This document shows positions 1 through 9,900 of a stretch of 64,000 nucleotides of DNA, one piece after another. The position numbers and the translations under genes are program-made. The notes under the pieces are model-generated. The model saw only the letters and a program-made list of their open reading frames with translations. It was not told the origin of the DNA and did not search any database. The stretch comes from Spongilla lacustris. Its lineage: Eukaryota > Porifera > Demospongiae > Spongillida > Spongillidae. The DNA is taken from the NCBI GenBank assembly GCA_949361645.1, contig OX442426.1, forward strand, positions 8,650,421 to 8,714,420. Direction: 5' to 3'. Each line of letters starts with the position of its first letter. Positions within the stretch are counted from its first letter, which is position 1.

Positions 1-77
1 TAATACTAGCAGGCTGAGGTCAGGTGCTCACATGCTCAAACACCAGCATTTGGACAGACCTTACTCTGTGTGTGCAG

Positions 78-122
78 TTCATGGAGGAAGACAGCCTCCA
101 ACACCTTACTGAGCAGCTCTGA
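78..122 (+). CDS. Last exon of an unidentified upstream gene
   Basis: A pyrimidine/GT-rich acceptor ending in CAG at 75-77 is followed by a 14-codon open frame (FMEEDSLQHLTEQL) and a TGA at 120-122. It reads like the C-terminal exon of a gene entering from the left edge. Too little is visible to name the protein, and a chance acceptor cannot be excluded. Confidence 0.3.
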   Translation, partial: FMEEDSLQHLTEQL

Positions 123-322
123 GGACCCTGGGTCCGCACTGGGAAGAAAAAGCCAATCAATGATCTGATTGTACCACACTCTCAACACACACAGCCCACT
201 CCTGCAACATCTCTGCCCACTCTCCTTACACCCTCAATGCCCTTCCCTTACCACCTCTTCCTCTACTAGGCCTTCTACCATACACTCCCCCCGCTACCTG
301 GGATCATCCCAGGCTAGTAGTA

Positions 323-744
323 TTATAAGGCTCGTAAGCTTACGGCCGACCTATTCTTCCTAATGGAGATTGTTGGGCATAGCAGAGACGCATCGATGCA
401 TCGCCCACCCCGCCGGACGATGTTAGAAAAGCTGATGGGAATTTCCGAAGCATTCCCAACCCTCCCGTCGGCCCGCCCATACAAATACGTTCGAGGCAAA
501 GGTCATTACCAGCAGCGCTATTAGGCTCTTACCATTTCCTTCCCGTTATGGTTGAAGAGCTACACTCCTTTTGTATCTGTAGAGATGCATGAAGCCTATA
601 AAAACATGCACGTAGCGGTACTAGTAGGCCCTTAAGGGTGCAAATCCAACGACTTACCTGTTCAACCGCTTTTGACAGTTCGTCGTATAGCTGCACCTTT
701 CTGTCCTTGCATTCCGCTCTCTTCTTGTTATTTCTGCGCTCCAT
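323..744 (-). CDS. Putative small basic protein, three exons, divergent from CSTF1
   Basis: Not recognised. An ATG at 744 opens an exon ending about 658 at GTAAGT. A second exon (about 604 to 538) has a good acceptor (CTCTACAG) and donor (GTAAGA), and a third runs from a CCCATCAG acceptor near 430 to a TAA at 323-325. The N-terminus is rich in Arg/Lys and Asn with a Cys (RRNNKKRAECKDRK) followed by a short amphipathic stretch; it loosely resembles a bZIP basic region (N, then C seven residues on, then K) but lacks the usual alanines, so no function is assigned. The head-to-head position 179 bp from CSTF1 with two CACGTG sites between them favours a real gene. Against it: a competing + strand frame of 54 codons (364-528) overlaps the third exon. 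Confidence 0.35.
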
Positions 745-923
745 ACGACCAGACTATACTGCCAATCACGAAACTGTTCTTCTCCGTATTTTAAAAACCG
801 TTATGTCTCCGCGCGGGAGCCAATTAAAAGTGACTCACGTGCAAAACTTGTTATTGGTAATATACATGTACTCACGTGCAATCCATGCGAGAAAAATCCT
901 ATCCGTGAGTATTTTCATTCGGG
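745..923. promoter_or_regulatory. Probable bidirectional promoter upstream of CSTF1
   Basis: The 179 bp between the two divergent start codons contain two CACGTG palindromes (836-841 and 873-878, each in the context CTCACGTGCA) and a CCAAT box near 820. CACGTG is the E-box bound by USF/MYC/MITF-type bHLH-ZIP factors. The same hexamer recurs in other spacers of this window. Confidence 0.45.
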
Positions 924-3900
924 ATGGAGGTAAAAGCTCCAGGAACGCAGTCGGTGAAGGAGAGGGAGATGTTGTATAGGCTCATAGTTGGGTAGGTGTG
1001 GCAATGGATTGGTATAGTCATGTTAAAAGCTTTTGTTTTTTGTTTTCAGTCAACTTCGATATGACGGGTACGAGACGGTTGCTTCAAACCTGTTCAGTGC
1101 AATTTCCTCATATCCACCGACTGCGCCTTCTTCGAGACTGAGTCACCTCGTTCAGCTCGGCTTGCAAGCTGAAGGAGAAAGTAAGGTCACGTGCTGCTGG
1201 GTACTGGGGGTTGGTGAGCTACTTAGGTGTGTCACGGAGCTGCCATATTCATGGTTTGAAACGAACAAATGCATGTGGCTTTTGCCTCCCACCAGTTTTA
1301 ATAATCAATAGCTAGGCTGTAATATAAAATCCATGCTTGGCTAAATCTCTTTTATTAGTGATGTGCTCTTACTAGAGGGTGTGCTTATAATAGGGTTTTT
1401 GTGCTTGTTAGAAGGGGGTGTGCTCTTACTGGAGAATGCGCTCTTATTAGAGCAATGTGCTCCTGCTAGTACTTTCATTAAAGCACTTTCTTATGCTCCA
1501 GGCTCTTCCAACACTGATGTCATGTTGCCACACACCAGAGGGCAAGGATTTATGGATTTGGAGTATGAAAGTGACGGTGAGAGAATTTAGAACTGGTGAT
1601 GGAATGGGCACTGGTGATGGATGATGGCTTGGGCACCTTAAGACCTCGTCTCTATCTACTGTCCAACCATGATCACAGCTTTCTCCTCACCCCACAGCTT
1701 TCTCCTCACCCCATGGATTTCCTTTTCTACATCTCATGTGTACCAATTTTCTTTCCCCTCCCCATCTCACTGCGCTCTCTTCCCCATCTCACTGCGCTCT
1801 CTTCCCCATCTCACTGCCTTCTCTTCCCCATCCCATTGCTTTCTCTTCCCCATCTCACTGCTTCTCTTCTCCATCTCACTGCCTTCTCTTCCCCATCTCA
1901 CTGCTTCTCTTCCCCATCTCACTGCCTTCTCTTCCCCATCTCACTGCTTCTCTTCCCCATCTCACTGCTTTCTCTTCCCCATCTCACTGCCTTCTCTTCC
2001 CCATCTCACTGCCTTCTCTTCCCCATCTCACTGCCTTCTCTTCCCCATCTCACTGCTTCTCTTCCCCATCTCACTGCTTTCTCTTCCCTATCCTTCCCTT
2101 CCCCATCTCACTGCTTTCCCTTCCCCATCTCACTGCCTTCTCTTCCCCATCTCACTGCTTCTCTTCCCCATCTCACTGCTTCTCTTCCCCATCTCACTGC
2201 TTTCTCTTCCCTATCCTTCCCTTCCCCATCTCACTGCTTTCCCTTCCCCATCTCACTGCTTTCCCTTCCCCATCTCACTGCTTTCTCTTCCCCATCTCAC
2301 TGCTTTCTCTTCCCCATCTCACTGCCTTCTCTTCCTCAGAAGTGATAGCTGCCCCGGCTGCTTTCAAGTACGAACTGAACTATGTAACCTCACACAAGGG
2401 TAGAGCCTTGGTGTCCACCTTCAGTCGTGATGGTGAGCAGAGGGTTAAGTGGTGAACTGAAGGGTTAAGTGGTGAACTGAAGGGTTAAGTGGTGAACTGA
2501 AGGGTTAGGTTAAATGAAGGGTTTTCCTATGACCCTCAGGGAGGTTGGTTGCCAGCGGATCTGCAGACAGTACTATTAAGGTGAGTGATATGGCCATATA
2601 GCAGTAATCCCGCTGGTAAGGGAAGGGGTGTGGTCATGTTAAGGGAAGGGGTGTGGTCATGTTAAGGTGAGGGGCGTGGTTGTGTTAATGTGAGGGGTGT
2701 GGTCATGTTAAGGCAAGGAAGTTAATGCATCACTGTTCAGTGCTTGAAATAATGGCCACAATTTCCTATCAATTTAGTACTGGGGCAGGGTATTTTAGCC
2801 AGACAAAATGTTATGACTTGAGCACCTACTCGAATGTCAGGAGAGTTTGTCATCCAGTATAGCAAAGAAATGTGCTGTGCATAAACAACGGTCAAGTATG
2901 TTAAGTTAATTGCATAAACAGTAAATGCTACGTATGCGCCCAAGTGATTTACTGCCTTGTCAGAACAAACACAAGATGCTTACATAAAGCCCAACAGTGC
3001 AGGAGCACAACAGTTAAAACGCAGCGAAATACAACTGTAGCATAGTGTAATTACGTACGTTGTGATTGGATATGTTCCAAATGCAGCACGTTGTGTCTGA
3101 TTGCCACCAAATCTGACGAAGGTGAAGTCAGTGGCCTTGAAGAGTTTGTATTTGATTGGTTAAATCATCTGTGAATTTGTATTGTCGGAGGGGATGCTGT
3201 GTTCTGTGAAATATTGGAGGAGGGTTGCTAGCACTATACAAGTCATAAGAAGAGGTTTATACACATGTGGTGTGTCCCCCATATGATACCAGCACTTAGC
3301 TGGAACATAGGGTTGTCATCGAGGACAGCTATAATACGGTATGCTCTCGCCACTGTTTGATTGACCGTGTTATCAGTACAAGATATAAACGTGCTTGTTA
3401 GTGATGGTTAATGGTGTTACTGGAGGTGGTGGGAGCAGAAACATCTGTTCCCACGGGCCTGCTAGTCCCTATGTTGATGTGGATAGATCAATATGTCCTC
3501 CAGGCCTTGGTCACTGCTGCAGCTACCTCATCCAGGATGTTTAACCCTTTCCACTAAGTTTCGTGGTCACACCCTTTTAAAACCAGGATAAGTATGTAGA
3601 ATGAATAACATTTTGTATGATGGGCAAAGAGTGCCCGTTCCCTCTTAAAATAACTTCCGCAGACGAAGCACCAAAAACAGTTTTCTGTCCGTGTGAACAG
3701 ACTGGTGGTCCTTCAGCCTACTTTCCCTGTCATATTGCCTGCCACATATGATGCACAGACTGAAGGATAATGCACAATAAAACACGTACATTATGCAATG
3801 GAAATCACTGAGTTACCCAGTGTAATGGCTACCCACTAGTGACATAGCTTACTACATCATTGCTGGCCGTTTCTTAATTCTGGAAGGACCTTTTACTGCA

Positions 3901-6900
3901 GACAGAGTGTCTCTGACCTGATCTGAACGCCGGCTAGAACGTAACGAGTGCCCTGGGTTCATGGTATGTGCGTTCTGCTGAAAGAAGTTTGTCTGCCAGC
4001 ACTTGTGATGGTGGGACCAGTTGTTGTTTGTATGTAATTAGTAACTGCTTAAACAATTGACATCCATCTGCACTTTCATCAACTGCTGATAACAAAAGAA
4101 CGGAATCGCTTCCGTCACAGCAATGGAAACCATAGGGCAGGATGAGGAGGGGACCCAACAAGGCAGGAAACTGCAGCCATCTTAATTTCAGCACACAAAA
4201 CTTTACCTTAGGAAGATTAAAGTAGAGAATTCTTATGAAGAGGAATGGTGCAGGCATGTTGCCTAACATTACTGCTGCCTGCGTTACAGTCACCTAAACA
4301 GTTTAGCACACCTGAAAAAAATCATAGTCATTAAATATGCAATATCAGCATAAAACGCACACATGGCAACGATGTGTGGGTCAACACAGCGTAGTTTCAC
4401 GCTTGTACTCGTTTGTGCATATGATGCACCAAAAGGTCTTGCATCACTATGCACTAGATGATGGATGATGCAAGGATGACTAATGTTTCTTGTGGTGGGC
4501 AAAAAGCGCCCGTTCTTGTCTGAACAAGCTGTGGCACATGAAGCAACCATATGGTCAATGAACGACCATTCAGCCTACTTGGCCTGTCAAACAACCTGCC
4601 ACATATGATGTACAGACTGGATATGGGTGTACCACCCCCACCCCTTTTTTTAAGGTTGACTAGAACATCTTAACACAAATTCAGCTGATTGAACCCGCAT
4701 GGGTTTAGTGTAAAAAGGATGAAAATTAAAGTCAGATTCGAATAAATGCGCCTTCCTGTTGCTATTACCTGCCAGCAAATACAATACCCCTCCTTGCACT
4801 GGAAGCAGTACAGGGGATTCGTTCTCCCCCTCAAGTATTCTGTTCACAGTAGGTCCCGGACCACCGCGCGCTGCAGCTGGGTGTTTAACAAACCACTGGC
4901 TAAACATGTACGCGGCTTACTGGTCGTGGGACATGGACGGCAGCAGGAGCGACGGGCGCTACAGCAGGAGCAACGGCAACGACGCCTACAGGTAGTCCAC
5001 GTACAAAAATACCCCCACCCCCCTGGAATTTATATGGATCGTTTTTGCTTCCACATTCAGCCATTGCCGTGAACAGAGCTATGGCGCATAACTAACTGTA
5101 ATATCGGGTGTGTGCAATTATTGTATATTGGTTGAGCCGTCAAGTCTGACCTCTCATTGTTAGAAAATTGTTAGAAGATTACAAGGTGTGCATCTGATAC
5201 AAAAAGCAAATCTTGTTTCATAAAATCCTTAACATCAGTATAGACATCAGTATAGACATCAGTATAGACATCAGTATAGACATCAGTATAGACATCAGTA
5301 TAGACATCAGTATAGACATCAGTATAGACATCAGTATAGACATCAGTATAGACATCAGTATAGACATCAGTATAGACATCAGTATAGACACACATTTCAA
5401 TTAACTCGAGCATTTTGGCTTCAGAATAAAGAAAGGTATCCCTGATAGAAACCATAGTTTTGGGATCACCTTTGCACTCCAGCACCCACGGAAGAAAAGA
5501 CATTCTTTTCGTACTGAAGACCATAATAGGGTGAGAAACAAACTATGATAATCAAAAATAAATGATGCTTTAATTGGTGTAGGACAATATGTTGGGTAAA
5601 CAAAAAGGGGCGTAATGTCGTGTAATGACGTGAACGGTTAGCAGAGTCCATGTACGAAAATACCCCCAGTCCCACCCCCTGGAATTTATATGGATCGTGG
5701 ATCCCACTCATCTGAACATACAGGTTTTTGCTTCCACATTCAGCCATTGCCGTGAACAGAGCTAGGGCGCATAACTAACTGTAATATCGGGTGTGTGCAA
5801 TTATTGTATATTGGTTGCGCCGTAAGTCTGACCTCATTGTGCTATATTTAGCTTTACGTGCTTTAAGTTTTTTTGGTTTACTAACTGTTTTAAGCTTGCA
5901 TGAAAACAAATTAAATACTTGGGGGCTTGTTTTTCCTCAAATTGTGGTTATAGGCTGCGGTTATTTGGACCCCACTGTTCCAATAAAGCAGCCAACCCGT
6001 GCTAATGTGGCCTAACATTACTGCTGCCTGTGCGTTTGACTTAGGGAGGTCCATCATGGCTGAGGCCAAGTCTTCTCATCGAGCACCTACCACCAGGAGA
6101 TGACACAACTTGTGTTGATACACATGCACATACATGCACATTCTCTTACCAATATGGCCCCTTAGCCACACCCACTTCATATTCAGGTATTGAATCTTTC
6201 TATTTATTGGAGGGACAGCCTGGGGATGAGACCTAGTGTAACTGTAGCTGAAATAGAGGAGTGGTCAGTTGTGTTACACTGCCGAGTTAGTGTATAAATG
6301 TCCTTTAGGGCAGAGGCAAGGGCACGTGCAAAGGCAAAAGCAAGTCCGAATTTAGCATGTACATGTATATGTAGTTGAAGCTACATTGATGGGTTAACAT
6401 GTACATGTATCCCTGTATCCTAATTGAGAGGTACATGTAAATATATTATCTCTGCTCGATCTGTTGGCAAATCAAATTGCCGGAACTTTTTTTTTATATC
6501 ACTGTTACTGTACAAAGGCCTCCTTGTACAAAATGCGTACATGTATATGTGTATATACAGCATGTTTCAAGTTGGAAACACCCCCCCCCCCCCCCCTCTG
6601 AACTCTGAAATCCTGTATACACCCCTTGCCTTCTCACCCAAGAGTACTTACTTAATTGCTGAATTAAGTAAGTACTCTTGGGTGAGAAGGCAAGGGGTGT
6701 ATACAGGATTTCAGAGTTCAGAGGGGGGGGGTGTTTCCAACTTGAAACATGCTGTATATACACATATACATGTACGCATTTTGTACAAGGAGGCCTTTGT
6801 ACAGTAACAGTGATATAAAAAAAAAGTTAAGTACAAAAGGTAATCAAGGTTATCAACTGGTATTGTTCGATAATTAGTTTAAAGACATGCTGTATTTCAC

Positions 6901-9900
6901 AGATGTCCAAAACTAAAAAGGCTATGCTAATTATTAATTACAAGGGCTCCGAATGTTAGCTGTAAAGCTCATAGATGACGAAGGCCCAAGTCGTTATTAC
7001 CTGAATAGGAGGTGTCAAAAAGCCGAATAACAGCTGTTTTCTTCTGAAAGTGCAATCTTTTTTTCTCTACAAGTTGCTTGTCCTGTTCTTTCATTCATTT
7101 CAGTACATCATTTGAGATTGTTTGATATAAAAATAATAATGCATATCTGAGCCACTTAATATACAAGTTCCGGCAGACCAGCCCCATCATCCATAGCTGC
7201 ACCACTTCTCCATTTGGTTTGAGAACCCCGTAAGCATAAATTTGTGGCCTCAAAATGGCAAAAGCAGTTCGTATCCATCCTGCTACTTCTGGATATGATT
7301 TTTTCCATTTGATAGCAATCTTTTCAGCAAGGAGTTTAATAAAGCATTCTGAAAACAGCTAGGGTGTGAAGGAGGCACAGCGTACCTTTGCAGCATCACA
7401 ATATTTTGATGTTTGAAGACTGCCACATCTAGAGGCGTATAGCACAAGCCCCACCTGGTTAATATGTTAGCAACTTACTTCAATCTTCTCTGCTTCATCT
7501 CCAGCTTGGCCTCGTGATCATGTGTAACACGTGCGTTACTTTTAGATCTTGCGCAAATTGAATGCCATTAAAGAGTATCGCGTGTTCATCTATAGTATAG
7601 GGCATAACATGAGGTACCCACTTCAAAAATAAAGTCCACCTTTTCCACTGGGCAACTCTCCTTGTCCCTCTGTGACTAAGTGGCCTCTCTGGCTTGCTTG
7701 CCTTGTGCAATGTGAGCATGGTATGGGAGCAAGGTGTCAATCTTGGTCCTAACCAGTCGTCCCATGAGGAGTTTGCATCAGGAATTCTGGGTGGGAGGGG
7801 TGATTTAACCAGGCCCTGCTTGAACGTTTGAATAAGCTGTTCAGCTGCACCATTTGTAGCCGGGTGGTAGGGTCAGATGTGTGATACCTCTCTCACAGCA
7901 CCAAACCTGAAACTCCTAAGACAGGAACGAAGAAGACTTATCTGTGACTGGTACCCAAAATGTGCAAAGTCCTGTTCCAATGGAAGCCTTATGAGTCATA
8001 AGTGGAGGCCACATAAAATAATGCTCTCTCATCAAACATCATGTGTCTTCAAGCTTGCATTTCAATAATGTAGTGAACATTGCTAGAAGAAATAACATGC
8101 AAATCCATAAATGTCTGTTTTTCTTCAGGACACTTTAAAGCAGGAATAGCAGCAGGGGTTTCTTCTACATGAGTTATAGAGTCCCCTCTAAAAGCTGGTA
8201 TAAAGTCCCTTCTAAAAGCTGGTATAGAGTCCCCTCTAAAAGCTGGTATAGAGTCCCCTCTAAAAGCTGGTATAGAGTCCCCTCTAAAAGCTGGTATAGA
8301 GTCCCCTCTAAAAGCTGGTATAGAGTCCCCTCTAAAAGCTGGTATAAAGCTATTTAGAAAAGAAATGACTATATATTTGTCATTTCCCTCAGTAACTGAA
8401 AGCATATGCTTAAAGGCTGTGTCTGTCGTTGCAACAGCGTAGTGTTGAGAGGAGGTCCTAGCCAGAGAAGGCATAGTGATGAGAGGAGGTCCTAGCCAGA
8501 GTAGGCGTAGTGTTGAGAGGAGGTCCTAGCCAGAGTAGGCGTAGTGTTGAGAGGAGGTCCTAGCCAGAGAAGGCATAGTGATGAGAGGAGGTCCTAGCCA
8601 GAGAAGGCATAGTGATGAGAGGAGGTCCTAGCCAGAGAAGGCATAGTGTTGAGAGGAGGTCCTAGCCAGAGAAGGCATAGTGATGAGAGGAGGTCCTAGC
8701 CAGAGAAGGCATAGTGTTGAGAGGAGGTCCTAGCCAGAGAAGGCATAGTGATGAGAGGAGGTCCTAGCCAGAGAAGGCGTAGTGATGAGAGGAGGTCCTA
8801 GCTAAGGAAGGCGTAGCAACTCCTGTAGGAGCCCAAATACCTTCATCTAACTTTGGCTGGCTCTCGGATACAGACAAGGTCCTTTTCTGTTTACGAGAAG
8901 CTTCAGAATCTTCCTCTTCACATGCAGAGGCGTGTATTGAGGTCATGCAGAAATAAGGTACATAACAACACAATAAATAATGTTATTCATCCACTGAACT
9001 GGTTGGGTGAATACAGGGGTACTTAGAGCCGCTATGACCAAACAGTTTGACCCAAGAAAATTGATAGTGTGATCCAGGTGAATTCTACTCCAGATCCAGA
9101 GGGGTGTTTCATCACCATTCTTATATAGAAGTGAACGGTACAGATTGCTGCTTCTGATAGCACATGATACATGAATTCCTGGTTGTTGGTTCAATCAGCA
9201 CCTTCGATGGAAGATAGTCCTGTGTCTATGTGTGTGTGGGGGGTTGGGGGGGAAGTTAGACGCTCAAGTGATGTGTGTGTAGGGGGTTGGGGGGGAAGTT
9301 AGACGCTCAAGTGATGTGTGTGTGTGTGTGGTTGGGGGGGAAGTTAGACGCTCAAGTGATGTGTGTGTGGGGGGGGTTGGGGGGGAAGTTAGACGCTCAA
9401 GTGATATGGCACCTGTAGGCAAACACTAGAAAATGTGTTAATTTTATGTGGAACGCCTCAGCAAGAAAACAATAGCTGCCGGTACATATCAAAGCCAAGA
9501 AAGCGTTGATTCTTATGATTCTATTTGTTGGTATTCTAATTACACATGCAGTGTTTCTAACATTGCAAGAAATTACGGTCTGGGTAGGTTACATACGGCT
9601 GCATAATTTGTGAGCAGTATAAACAAACCATATATGATATTAAGTTCTTCAGTCGATACATTATACTATCGTATGGAGGACTATGTAAGTAGACTTGTGT
9701 AATAGGCCTCGTACCACTTTTTAAAAAAATGAAACATGTTTTTGTGCGCTTAGTTTAAATGCCAAGGCGAGAACTAGAAGTGTGAAGGCAAAATATACTT
9801 CGTCATGGTGCAGTATGAGTGATTTGAATTTGAACCTCTGGAAAATACTTTATAAGCATGGAACCATTGATTTTAGCTTGCTGACTTCAAGTAAAGCATC

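Larger units (their letters stand above)
7960..8960 (-). pseudogene. PD-(D/E)XK nuclease (Rpn/PDDEXK_2-like) relic swollen by two minisatellites
   Basis: Minus-strand readings in order: an acidic/polar leader ([15 protein letters not shown]), then [68 protein letters not shown], and after a stop the string [17 protein letters not shown]. The D-xxx-IEMQ core followed by RA-FY matches the transposase-like PD-(D/E)XK family (PDDEXK_2, Rpn-type) common in bacteria, notably intracellular ones. The segment IPAFRGDS is repeated seven times (24-bp array 8170-8350) between the first two conserved blocks, and an 11-copy 34-bp array (8445-8812) interrupts the leader. In-frame stops after IEMQA show it is dead. 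Identification is from motif memory. Confidence 0.5.

Noticed and set aside
364..528. 54-codon + strand frame (MEIVGHSRDASMHRPP...)
   Set aside because: No homology recognised; overlaps a spliced minus-strand candidate with better splice evidence, though not excluded.
1596..2455. Three overlapping 240-codon frames rich in SPSHC/LPHLT
   Set aside because: Pure translation of a 22-bp tandem array; contained in a CSTF1 intron.
8445..8812. CRISPR array
   Set aside because: 34-bp repeats without spacers in a eukaryotic intron.
7960..8960. Bacterial contamination
   Set aside because: The relic is embedded in an intron of CSTF1 between correctly phased exons and is decayed.
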